A stretch of DNA of 64,000 bases from Bathymodiolus brooksi (taxonomy: Eukaryota > Mollusca > Bivalvia > Mytilida > Modiolidae): the NCBI GenBank assembly GCA_963680875.1, contig OY804578.1, positions 3,658,001-3,722,000 on the forward strand, given 5' to 3'. Position numbers and translations under genes: made by a program. Of the stretch, positions 22,578 through 34,586 are shown piece by piece. Within the stretch, counting starts at the first letter, position 1; each line of letters begins with the position of its first letter. The notes under the pieces are model-generated. The model ran no database searches. It was given only the letters and a program-made list of their open reading frames with translations, and was not told the origin of the DNA.

Positions 22578-25500
22578 GAGATAGTTGTTTGTTTTGTGTT
22601 TGATGATATAAGATAAGAGATAGTTGTTTGTTTTGTGTTTGATGATTTAAGAGATAGTTGTTTGTTTTGTGTTTGATGATTTAAGATAAGAGATAGTTGT
22701 TTGTTTTGTGTTTGATGATATAAGATAAGAGATAGTTGTTTGTTTTGTGTTTGATGATATAAGATAAGAGATAGTTGTTTGTTTTGTGTTTGATGATATA
22801 AGAGATAGTTGTTTGTTTTGTGTTTGATGATTTAAGAGATAGTTGTTTGTTTTGTGTTTGATGATTTAAGATAAGAGATAGTTGTTTGTTTTGTGTTTGA
22901 TGATATAAGATAATAGATAGTTGTTTGTTTTGTGTTTGATGATATAAGATAAGAGATAGTTGTTTGTTTTGTGTTTGATGATTTAAGAGATAGTTGTTTG
23001 TTTTGTGTTTGATGATATAAGATAAGAGATAGTTGTTTGTTTTGTGTTTGATGATATAAGATAAGAGATAGTTGTTTGTTTTGTGTTTGATGATATAAGA
23101 TAAGAGATAGTTGTTTGTTTTGTGTTTGATGATTTAAGATAAGAGATAGTTGTTTGTTTTGTGTTTGATGATATAAGATAAGAGATAGTTGTTTGTTTTG
23201 TGTTTGATGATATAAGATAAGAGATAGTTGTTTGTTTTGTGTTTGATGATATAAGATAAGAGATAGTTGTTTGTTTTGTGTTTGATGATTTAAGAGATAG
23301 TTGTTTGTTTTGTGTTTGATGATATAAGATAAGAGATAGTTGTTTGTTTTGTGTTTGATGATATAAGATAAGAGATAGTTGTTTGTTTTGTGTTTGATGA
23401 TTTAAGATAAGAGATAGTTGTTTGTTTTGTGTTTGATGATATAAGATAAGAGATAGTTGTTTGTTTTGTGTTTGATGATATAGAGATAGTTGTTTGTTTT
23501 GTGTTTGATGATATAAGATAAGAGATAGTTGTTTGTTTTGTGTTTGATGATTTAAGAGATAGTTGTTTGTTTTGTGTTTGATGATTTAAGAGATAGTTGT
23601 TTGTTTTGTGTTTGATGATATAAGATAAGAGATAGTTGTTTGTTTTGTGTTTGATGATTTAAGAGATAGTTGTTTGTTTTGTGTTTGATGATTTAAGATA
23701 AGAGATAGTTGTTTGTTTTGTGTTTGATGATATAAGATAAGAGATAGTTGTTTGTTTTGTGTTTGATGATATAAGATAAGAGATAGTTGTTTGTTTTGTG
23801 TTTGATGATTTAAGATAAGAGATAGTTGTTTGTTTTGTGTTTGATGATATAAGATAAGAGATAGTTGTTTGTTTTGTGTTTGATGATATAAGATAAGAGA
23901 TAGTTGTTTGTTTTGTGTTTGATGATATAAGATAAGAGATAGTTGTTTGTTTTGTGTTTGATGATATAAGATAAGAGATAGTTGTTTGTTTTGTGTTTGA
24001 TGATTTAAGATAAGAGATAGCTGTTTGTTTTGTGTTTGATGATATAAGATAAGAGATAGTTGTTTGTTTTGTGTTTGATGATTTATATAAGATAAGAGAT
24101 AGTTGTTTGTTTTGTGTTTGATGATATAAGATAAGAGATAGTTGTTTGTTTTGTGTTTGATGATATAAGATAAGAGATAGTTGTTTGTTTTGTGTTTGAT
24201 GATTTAAGAGATAGTTGTTTGTTTTGTGTTGATGATATAAAGATAAGAGATAGTTGTTTGTTTTGTGTTTGATGATATAAGATAAGAGATAGTTGTTTGT
24301 TTTGTGTTTGATGATTTAAGATAAGAGATAGTTGTTTGTTTTGTGTTTGATGATATAGATAAGAGATAGTTGTTTGTTTTGTGTTTGATGATATAAGATA
24401 AGAGATAGTTGTTTGTTTTGTGTATTGAGATATAAGATAAGAGATAGTTGTTTGTTTTGTGTTTGATGATATAAGATAAGAGATAGTTGTTTGTTTTGTG
24501 TTTGATGATATAAGATAAGAGATAGTTGTTTGTTTTGTGTTTGATGATATAAGATAAGAGATAGTTGTTTGTTTTGTGTTTGATGATATAAGATAAGAGA
24601 TAGTTGTTTGTTTGTGTTTGATGATATAAAGAGATAGTTGTTTGTTTTGTGTTTGATGATTTAAGATAAGAGATAGTTGTTTGTTTTGTGTTTGATGATA
24701 TAAGATTAAGAGATAGTTGTTTGTTTTGTGTTTGATGATATAAGATAAGAGATAGTTGTTTGTTTTGTGTTTGATGATATAAGATAAGAGATAGTTGTTT
24801 GTTTTGTGTTTGATGATATAAGATAAGAGATAGTTGTTTGTTTTGTGTTTGATGATATAAGATAAGAGATAGTTGTTTGTTTTGTGTTTGATGATATAAG
24901 ATAAAGAGATAGTTGTTTGTTTTGTGTTTGATGATTTAAGATAAGAGATAGTTGTTTGTTTTGTGTTTGATGATTTAAGATAAGAGATAGTTGTTTGTTT
25001 TGTGCTTGATGATATAAGATAAGAGATAGTTGTTTGTTTTGTGTTTGATGATATAAGATAAGAGATAGTTGTTTGTTTTGTGTTTGATGATATAAGATAA
25101 GAGATAGTTGTTTGTTTTGTGTTTGATGATATAAGATAAGAGATAGTTGTTTGTTTTGTGTTTGATGATATAAGATAAGAGATAGTTGTTTGTTTTGTGT
25201 TTGATGATTTAGATAAGAGATAGTTGTTTGTTTTGTGTTTGATGATATAAGATAAGAGATAGTTGTTTGTTTTGTGTTTGATGATTTAAGATAAGAGATA
25301 GTTGTTTGTTTTGTGTTTGATGATATAAGATAAGAGATAGTTGTTTGTTTTGTGTTGATGATTTAAGATAAGAGATAGTTGTTTGTTTTGTGTTTGATGA
25401 TATAAGATAAGAGATAGTTGTTTGTTTTGTGTTTGATGATATAAGATAAGAGATAGTTGTTTGTTTTGTGTTTGATGATATAAGATAAGAGATAGTTGTT

Positions 25501-28500
25501 TGTTTTGTGTTTGATGATATAAGATAAGAGATAGTTGTTTGTTTTGTGTTTGATGATATAAGATAAGAGATAGTTGTTTGTTTTGTGTTTGATGATATAA
25601 GATAAGAGATGTTAGTTAATTGTTTTGTGTTTGATGATATAAGATAAGAGATAGTTGTTTGTTTTGTGTTTGATGATTTAAGATAAGAGATAGTTGTTTG
25701 TTTTGTGTTTGATGATTTAAGATAAGAGATAGTTGTTTGTTTTGTGTTTGATGATATAAGATAAGAGATAGTTGTTGTTTTGTCTTGATGATATAAGATA
25801 AGAGATAGTTGTTTGTTTTGTGTTTGATGATATAAGATAAGAGATAGTTGTTTGTTTTGTGTTTGATGATATAAGATAAGAGATAGTTGTTTGTTTTGTG
25901 TTTGATGATATAAGATAAGAGATAGTTGTTTGTTTTGTGTTGATGATATAAGATAAGAGATAGTTGTTTGTTTTGTGTTTGATGATTTAAGATAAGAGAT
26001 AGTTGTTTGTTTTGTGTTTGATGATATAAGATAAGAGATAGTTGTTTGTTTTGTGTTTGATGATTTAAGATAAGAGATAGTTGTTTGTTTTGTGTTTGAT
26101 GATATAAGATAAGAGATAGTTGTTTGTTTTGTGTTTGATGATTTAAGATAAGAGATAGTTGTTTGTTTTGTGTTTGATGATATAAGATAAGAGATAGTTG
26201 TTTGTTTTGTGTTTGATGATTTAAGAGATAGTTGTTTGTTTTGTGTTTGATGATATAAGATAAGAGATAGTTGTTTGTTTTGTGTTTGATGATATAAGAT
26301 AAGAGATAGTTGTTTGTTTTGTGTTTGATGATATAAGATAAGAGATAGTTGTTTGTTTTGTGTTTGATGATTTAAGATAAGAGATAGTTGTTTGTTTTGT
26401 GTTTGATGATATAAGATAAGAGATAGTTGTTTGTTTTGTGTTTGATGATATAAGATAAGAGATAGTTGTTTGTTTTGTGTTTGATGATATAAGATAAGAG
26501 ATAGTTGTTTGTTTTGTGTTTGATGATTTAAGATAAGAGATAGTTGTTTGTTTTGTGTTTGATGATATAAGATAAGAGATAGTTGTTTGTTTTGTGTTTG
26601 ATGATATAAGATAAGAGATAGTTGTTTGTTTTGTGTTTGATGATATAAGATAAGAGATAGTTGTTTGTTTTGTGTTTGATGATATAAGATAAGAGATAGT
26701 TGTTTGTTTTGTGTTTGATGATTTAAGAAGAGATAGTTGTTTGTTTTGTGTTTGATGATATAAGATAAGAGATAGTTGTTTGTTTTGTGTTTGATGATAT
26801 AAGATAAGAGATAGTTGTTTGTTTTGTGTTTGATGATATAAGATAAGAGATAGTTGTTTGTTTTGTGTTTGATGATATAAGATAAGAGATAGTTGTTTGT
26901 TTTGTGTTTGATGATTTAAGATAAGAGATAGTTGTTTGTTTTGTGTTTGATGATATAAGATAAGAGATAGTTGTTTGTTTTGTGTTTGATGATATAAGAT
27001 AAGAGATAGTTGTTTGTTTTGTGTTTGATGATTTAAGAGATAGTTGTTTGTTTTGTGTTTGATGATTTAAGAGATAGTTGTTTGTTTTGTGTTTGATGAT
27101 ATAAGATAAGAGATAGTTGTTTGTTTTGTGTTTGATGATATAAGATAAGAGATAGTTGTTTGTTTTGTGTTTGATGATATAAGATAAGAGATAGTTGTTT
27201 GTTTTGTGTTTGATGATATAAGATAAGAGATAGTTGTTTGTTTTGTGTTTGATGATTTAAGAGAGATAGTTGTTTGTTTTGTGTTTGATGATTTAAGAGA
27301 TAGTTGTTTGTTTTGTGTTTGATGATTTAAGATAAGAGATAGTTGTTTGTTTGTGTTTGATGATTTAAGATAAGAGATAGTTGTTTGTTTTGTGTTTGAT
27401 GATTTAAGATAAGAGATAGTTGTTTGTTTTGTGTTTGATGATATAAGATAAGAGATAGTTGTTTGTTTTGTGTTTGATGATTTAAGATAAGAGATAGTTG
27501 TTTGTTTTGTGTTTGATGATATAAGATAAGAGATAGTTGTTTGTTTTGTGTTTGATGATTTAAGAGATAGTTGTTTGTTTTGTGTTTGATGATATAAGAT
27601 AAGAGATAGTTGTTTGTTTTGTGTTTGATGATTTAAGATAAGAGATAGTTGTTTGTTTTGTGTTTGATGATTTAAGAGATAGTTGTTTGTTTTGTGTTTG
27701 ATGATTTAAGAGATAGTTGTTTGTTTTGTGTTTGATGATATAAGATAAGAGATAGTTGTTTGTTTTGTGTTTGATGATATAAGATAAGAGATAGTTGTTT
27801 GTTTTGTGTTTGATGATATAAGATTAAGAGATAGTTGTTTGTTTTGTGTTTGATGATTTAAGATAAGAGATAGTTGTTTGTTTTGTGTTTGATGATATAA
27901 GATAAGAGATAGTTGTTTGTTTTGTGTTTGATGATATAAGATAAGAGATAGTTGTTTGTTTTGTGTTTGATGATTTAAGATAAGAGATAGTTGTTTGTTT
28001 TGTGTTTGATGATTTAAGATAAGAGATAGTTGTTTGTTTTGTGTTTGATGATTATAAGATAAGAGATAGTTGTTTGTTTTGTGTTTGATGATATAAGATA
28101 AGAGATAGTTGTTTGTTTTGTGTTTGATGATTTAAGAGATAGTTGTTTGTTTTGTGTTTGATGATATAAGATAAGAGATAGTTGTTTGTTTTGTGTTTGA
28201 TGATATAAGATAAGAGATAGTTGTTTGTTTTGTGTTTGATGATTTAAGATAAGAGATAGTTGTTTGTTTTGTGTTTGATGATTTAAGATAAGAGATAGTT
28301 GTTTGTTTTGTGTTTGATGATTTAAGAGATAGTTGTTTGTTTTGTGTTTGATGATTTAAGATAAGAGATAGTTGTTTGTTTTGTGTTTGATGATATAAGA
28401 TAAGAGATAGTTGTTTGTTTTGTGTTTGATGATATAAGATAAGAGATAGTTGTTTGTTTTTGTGTTTGATGAATTAAGATAAGAGATAGTTGTTTGTTTT

Positions 28501-31500
28501 GTGTTTGATGATATAAGATAAGAGATAGTTGTTTGTTTTGTGTTTGATGATATAAGATAAGAGATAGTTGTTTGTTTTGTGTTTGATGATTTAAGATAAG
28601 AGATAGTTGTTTGTTTTGTGTTTGATGATATAAGATAAGAGATAGTTGTTTGTTTTGTGTTTGATGATTTAAGATAAGAGATAGTTGTTTGTTTTGTGTT
28701 TGATGATATAAGATAAGAGATAGTTGTTTGTTTTGTGTTTGATGATTTAAGAGATAGTTGTTTGTTTTGTGTTTGATGATTTAAGATAAGAGATAGTTGT
28801 TTGTTTTGTGTTTGATGATATAAGATAAGAGATAGTTGTTTGTTTTGTGTTTGATGATATAAGATAAGAGATAGTTGTTTGTTTGTGTTTGATGAATAAG
28901 ATAAGAGATAGTTGTTTGTTTTGTGTTTGATGATTTAAGATAAGAGATAGTTGTTTGTTTTGTGTTTGATGATATAAGATAAGAGATAGTTGTTTGTTTT
29001 GTGTTTGATTGATTTAAGAGATAGTTGTTTGTTTTGTGTTTGATGATTTAAGATAAGAGATAGTTGTTTGTTTTGTGTTTGATGATATAAGATAAGAGAT
29101 AGTTGTTTGTTTTGTGTTTGATGATATAAGATAAGAGATAGTTGTTTGTTTTGTGTTTGATGATATAAGATAAGAGATAGTTGTTTGTTTTGTGTTTATG
29201 ATATAAGATAAGAGATAGTTGTTTGTTTTGTGTTTGATGATATAAGATAAGAGATAGTTGTTTGTTTTGTGTTTGATGATATAAGATAAGAGATAGTTGT
29301 TTGTTTTGTGTTTGATGATATAAGATAAGAGATAGTTGTTTGTTTTGTGTTTGATGATATAAGATAAGAGATAGTTGTTTGTTTTGTGTTTGATGATATA
29401 AGATAAGAGATAGTTGTTTGTTTTGTGTTTGATGATATAAGATAAGAGATAGTTGTTTGTTTTGTGTTTGATGATATAAGATAAGAGATAGTTGTTTGTT
29501 TTGTGTTTGATGATATAAGATAAGAGATAGTTGTTTGTTTTGTGTTTGATGATATAAGATAAGAGATAGTTGTTTGTTTTGTGTTTGATGATATAAGATA
29601 AGAGATAGTTGTTTGTTTTGTGTTTGATGATATAAGATAAGAGATAGTTGTTTGTTTTGTGTTTGATGATATAAGATAAGAGATAGTTGTTTGTTTTGTG
29701 TTTGATGATATAAGATAAGAGATAGTTGTTTGTTTTGTGTTTGATGATATAAGATAAGAGATAGTTGTTTGTTTTGTGTTTGATGATTTAAGATAAGAGA
29801 TAGTTGTTTGTTTTGTGTTTGATGATATAAGATAAGAGATAGTTGTTTGTTTTGTGTTTGATGATATAAGATAAGAGATAGTTGTTTGTTTTGTGTTTGA
29901 TGATATAAGATAAGAGATAGTTGTTTGTTTTGTGTTTGATGATATAAGATAAGAGATAGTTGTTTGTTTTGTGTTTGATGATTTAAGATAAGAGATAGTT
30001 GTTTGTTTTGTGTTTGATGATATAAGATAAGAGATAGTTGTTTGTTTTGTGTTTGATGATATAAGATAAGAGATAGTTGTTTGTTTTGTGTTTGATGATA
30101 TAAGATAAGAGATAGTTGTTTGTTTTGTGTTTGATGATTTAAGAGATAGTTGTTTGTTTTGTGTTTGATGATATAAGATAAGAGATAGTTGTTTGTTTTG
30201 TGTTTGATGATATAAGATAAGAGATAGTTGTTTGTTTTGTGTTTGATGATATAAGATAAGAGATAGTTGTTTGTTTTGTGTTTGATGATTTAAGATAAGA
30301 GATAGTTGTTTGTTTTGTGTTTGATGATTTAAGATAAGAGATAGTTGTTTGTTTTGTGTTTGATGATATAAGATAAGAGATAGTTGTTTGTTTTGTGTTT
30401 GACGATATAAGATAAGAGATAGTTGTTTGTTTTGTGTTTGATGATATAAGATAAGAGATAGTTGTTTGTTTTGTGTTTGATGATATAAGATAAGAGATAG
30501 TTGTTTGTTTTGTGTTTGATGATTTAAGATAAGAGATAGTTGTTTGTTTTGTGTTTGATGATTTAAGATAAGAGATAGTTGTTTGTTTTGTGTTTGATGA
30601 TTTAAGAGATAGTTGTTTGTTTTGTGTTTGATGATATAAGATAAGAGATAGTTGTTTGTTTTGTGTTTGATGATTTAAGATAAGAGATAGTTGTTTGTTT
30701 TGTGTTTGATGATATAAGATAAGAGATAGTTGTTTGTTTTGTGTTTGATGATTTAAGAGATAGTTGTTTGTTTTGTGTTTGATGATTTAAGATAAGAGAT
30801 AGTTGTTTGTTTTGTGTTTGATGATATAAGATAAGAGATAGTTGTTTGTTTTGTGTTTGATGATATAAGATAAGAGATAGTTGTTTGTTTTGTGTTTGAT
30901 GATTTAAGATAAGAGATAGTTGTTTGTTTTGTGTTTGATGATATAAGATAAGAGATAGTTGTTTGTTTTGTGTTTGATGATTTAAGATAAGAGATAGTTG
31001 TTTGTTTTGTGTTTGATGATATAAGATAAGAGATAGTTGTTTGTTTTGTGTTTGATGATATAAGATAAGAGATAGTTGTTTGTTTTGTGTTTGATGATAT
31101 AAGATAAGAGATAGTTGTTTGTTTTGTGTTTGATGATATAAGATAAGAGATAGTTGTTTGTTTTGTGTTTGATGATTTAAGAGATAGTTGTTTGTTTTGT
31201 GTTTGATGATATAAGATAAGAGATAGTTGTTTGTTTTGTGTTTGATGATATAAGATAAGAGATAGTTGTTTGTTTTGTGTTTGATGATATAAGATAAGAG
31301 ATAGTTGTTTGTTTTGTCTTTGATGATATAAGATAAGAGATAGTTGTTTGTTTTGTGTTTGATGATTTAAGATAAGAGATAGTTGTTTGTTTTGTGTTTG
31401 ATGATATAAGATAAGAGATAGTTGTTTGTTTTGTGTTTGATGATATAAGATAAGAGATAGTTGTTTGTTTTGTGTTTGATGATTTAAGATAAGAGATAGT

Positions 31501-32671
31501 TGTTTGTTTTGTGTTTGATGATATAAGATAAGAGATAGTTGTTTGTTTTGTGTTTGATGATTTAAGATAAGAGATAGTTGTTTGTTTTGTGTTTGATGAT
31601 ATAAGATAAGAGATAGTTGTTTGTTTTGTGTTTGATGATATAAGATAAGAGATAGTTGTTTGTTTTGTGTTTGATGATATAAGATAAGAGATAGTTGTTT
31701 GTTTTGTGTTTGATGATATAAGATAAGAGATAGTTGTTTGTTTTGTGTTTGATGATATAAGATAAGAGATAGTTGTTTGTTTTGTGTTTGATGATATAAG
31801 ATAAGAGATAGTTGTTTGTTTTGTGTTTGATGATATAAGATAAGAGATAGTTGTTTGTTTTGTGTTTGATGATTTAAGAGATAGTTGTTTGTTTTGTGTT
31901 TGATGATATAAGATAAGAGATAGTTGTTTGTTTTGTGTTTGATGATATAAGATAAGAGATAGTTGTTTGTTTTGTGTTTGATGATTTAAGAGATAGTTGT
32001 TTGTTTTGTGTTTGATGATATAAGATAAGAGATAGTTGTTTGTTTTGTGTTTGATGATTTAAGATAAGAGATAGTTGTTTGTTTTGTGTTTGATGATATA
32101 AGATAAGAGATAGTTGTTTGTTTTGTGTTTGATGATATAAGATAAGAGATAGTTGTTTGTTTTGTGTTTGATGATATAAGATAAGAGATAGTTGTTTGTT
32201 TTGTGTTTGATGATATAAGATAAGAGATAGTTGTTTGTTTTGTGTTTGATGATATAAGATAAGAGATAGTTGTTTGTTTTGTGTTTGATGATATAAGATA
32301 AGAGATAGTTGTTTGTTTTGTGTTTGATGATTTAAGATAAGAGATAGTTGTTTGTTTTGTGTTTGATGATTTAAGATAAGAGATAGTTGTTTGTTTTGTG
32401 TTTGATGATATAAGATAAGAGATAGTTGTTTGTTTTGTGTTTGATGATTTAAGATAAGAGATAGTTGTTTGTTTTGTGTTTGATGATATAAGATAAGAGA
32501 TAGTTGTTTGTTTTGTGTTTGATGATATAAGATAAGAGATAGTTGTTTGTTTTGTGTTTGATGATATAAGATAAGAGATAGTTGTTTGTTTTGTGTTTGA
32601 TGATATAAGATAAGAGATAGTTGTTTGTTTTGTGTTTGATGATATAAGATAAGAGATAGTTGTTTGTTTGT

Positions 32672-33224
32672 TTTAATATTGTTTACCATCGTGGTCGGCA
32701 AGAGGTAATTGTTCATTTTGTTGATATTAGTGGCAATGTTGTCCATTAATGTTTAAACTTAACATCTATTATAATCTGCAAAGTATAATCACAGGCAGAT
32801 TTGCGCATCAACATTCCTATCTCTAAAGGAACAACCACTGCTACATCTGATCGCTAGGACAAACAAATTGGTACTTAACGACTTTTTTATTCTTATTTTG
32901 AGGTACATTTAAAAGGTGAAGGGCAATATATATGACGTGTGTGTTTAGCAGTATTAAAAGAACGACATATTTATCATGAATGTATATCAAATTAAATGGA
33001 AACTATTGAACTTGTCACATTCATGTTTATTTTAATCATTTAACGTTTAATGCGGATTAATCTATTGACCAAGTAAATAGTCTTATGTTATCTGTACTTA
33101 AAAATTAACATTAAATAATCATTAAAAACATTATTAAAATAGGTTGTCATTTAAATTGAGGTGATCATTAAACACGTATGTACTCTTGAGGTATATAATT
33201 AATGTATTAATGATTGTCTTAGTT
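32672..33224. other. Array flank and likely 3' region of the TMEM79-like gene
   Basis: Bases 32684-32735 hold a remnant of the longer ancestral unit (CATCGTGGTC, then TTGTTCATTTTGTTGATATT), matching 17835-17994. The rest is AT-rich. TTTATT at 33026-33031 is an AATAAA on the - strand about 195 bases past the stop of the neighbouring gene and is a candidate polyadenylation signal. Confidence 0.5.
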
Positions 33225-33767
33225 TTATGAATTAGAAGGTCCAGTGACACAAATAAACACGGTACATGATAATAATGTTACGATGTTACCAATAAATGTT
33301 AAACTAAACCCGAAAGTTCTGTGTAATGATGATATTCTGTATCCAATTAGAAATGTGGCGCGTCCAATCACAAACAACATAACAAAACATGGAATTAGTG
33401 TCATAAGATGTGGAGGTAGATAGGATGACAGAGTCAATAATCCAGTAACATGTAACACTAACTGTTCCATGGTGTTCCTAAGATAACGTTGTGATACATC
33501 TACTAGGTGTTCCCCACGTCCTGTCAGGGGGTCAATAGCGTTTGTCTGGTACCTAGTAATACCTACAGAAATAATTCCAAATAATAACGTATATACCGAT
33601 AAATGTAGCCATCTTAGTGTATATACAACTTTGTCCCATGATGTCTCAAGATGTGGCACAGATACTGGGAATATAAAATACCAAAAAGTCACGGTACTGA
33701 TCCATACTACACAAGCACATAACGATTTCTTTCTGATAAAATCTCGGTCTTCTGGTAGTGACTTCAT
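33225..33767 (-). CDS. TMEM79-like MAPEG-family membrane protein, 180 aa
   Basis: An uninterrupted frame from ATG 33767 to TAA 33225. The protein has about four to five hydrophobic segments (near residues 15-37, 49-71, 97-115, 121-145 and 152-175). Its signature is RYQTNAIDPLTGRGEHLVDV followed by SQRYLRNTMEQLVLHVTG. I associate R-x-Q-T-N-A-x-D-P-L and R-x-L-x-N-x-x-E-Q-x-x-L with TMEM79 (mattrin)-like proteins of the MAPEG superfamily. Human TMEM79 is longer, with an N-terminal extension; invertebrate relatives are often near this size. Function is uncertain; the vertebrate protein acts in Golgi/secretory membranes. A polypyrimidine tract (TTTATTTTCTGTTATTT) lies directly before ATG AAG, so this could instead be the last exon of a longer gene, with the acceptor at ATGAAG|T. 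Confidence 0.8.
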   Translation of the reverse strand: MKSLPEDRDFIRKKSLCACVVWISTVTFWYFIFPVSVPHLETSWDKVVYTLRWLHLSVYTLLFGIISVGITRYQTNAIDPLTGRGEHLVDVSQRYLRNTMEQLVLHVTGLLTLSSYLPPHLMTLIPCFVMLFVIGRATFLIGYRISSLHRTFGFSLTFIGNIVTLLSCTVFICVTGPSNS

Positions 33768-34106
33768 AAATAACAGAAAATAAAGGTTGACATTACCTCA
33801 CAAAAATACCATCTCTATCATATCAATATAATATTTGTTATTAACGTACTACAAGAACTTAATTAGTAGATTAATATGATGCTCCTCCATCAAAAAAAAA
33901 TTAAATACACGTGGTCACAGGTAACTTTACCTGTACGGAACATGTAAACATTCCTTTGTTGACAAAATGGAACAGATATAAATAGATAATTGGTATATAT
34001 TTAATTACTACAAAGACAAGGTTTTAATCATTTACTTGATGTTCCTTTTCTTCTTATCAATTAATTATTGTTTGCCTTATTAAAATGTTTAAGTGTATTC
34101 CTTCAC
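33768..34106. other. Upstream of the TMEM79-like gene
   Basis: AT-rich and noncoding as far as I can see. It would contain the promoter if ATG 33767 is the start; no clear core promoter element is recognised. Confidence 0.4.
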
Positions 34107-34475
34107 CCATCGGTGGTGTAATGGTTAGCGTGCTATAAAGTATAAAGTATAAAAGTTTATTTAAAGTCGGAGTTTTTACAAACATATAACATAACATAAG
34201 CTCTGTAGAGTTTTTTACCGACATATATAACAATAAACAAAATATATTATGACAGAAGGCTGAGAAGGCATACAAACATTTGTAGATTACAGACAAACAT
34301 ACAAGCATTACATAAATAGCTTAAAACATGTTTATAAAGTACTAAAACTAGCATAAGAACATAAAAAGCACTAGGCAAAAAGAATAAGTACATGTAGCAT
34401 GAACAACTGAACTAAATGCTCGCAGCGAATGCAGTAGATCTGTGTTCCAGCCCCGATCGGGTCATACCAAATACT
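34107..34475 (+). mobile_element. SINE head interrupted by another insertion
   Basis: The tRNA-like head CCATCGGTGGTGTAATGGTT...GTGCT at 34107-34134 stops and resumes at 34421 with CGCAGCGAATGCAGTAGATC, GTTCCAGCCCCGATCGGGTC and CCAAATACTATA, as in the split SINE at 14347-14464. The SINE body is missing after about 34475. Confidence 0.75.
34135..34420 (-). mobile_element. Unidentified 286-bp insertion with short tandem tail
   Basis: Lies within the SINE head between two TGCT copies (34131-34134, 34417-34420). Read on the - strand it ends in a simple repeat (ATACTTT repeated), preceded by AATAAACTTTT, like a retroposon with a 3' simple tail. No coding capacity and no terminal inverted repeats are visible. 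The family is not recognised. Confidence 0.5.
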
Positions 34476-34490
34476 ATAACTTTTCCACAA

Positions 34491-34553
34491 AACACGTAGA
34501 TGAACGTTCAAAACACGTATGTGAACGTTCAAAACACGTAGATGAACGTTCAA
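34491..34553. repeat. 21-bp repeat, 3 copies
   Basis: Three tandem copies of AAAACACGTAGATGAACGTTC, the middle one with a two-base change (ATGTG). Confidence 0.85.
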
Positions 34554-34586
34554 AACAAACTGTGTATTACTATTCTTATGTTGGCT

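Larger units (their letters stand above)
18369..32671. repeat. 39-bp (and 34-bp) satellite array, 14.3 kb, nearly C-free on the + strand
   Basis: About 350-370 copies of GATAGTTGTTTGTTTTGTGT + TTGATGATATAAGATAAGA, with a GATTTAAGA variant and a 34-base form lacking one AAGAT. The consensus contains no C. I find only isolated C residues on the + strand (24021, 25005, 25784, 30403, 31318). A GTTTGG marker at 18765 and 19852 shows a repeated block of 1087 bases (27 long units plus one short). The 290-codon - strand open frame at the right end is a repeat artefact. Confidence 0.95.

Noticed and set aside
31874..32746. 290-codon - strand frame rich in NKQLSLILYHQTQ
   Set aside because: Created by the 39-base period of the satellite and the few ancestral bases at its edge; no domain or start context.
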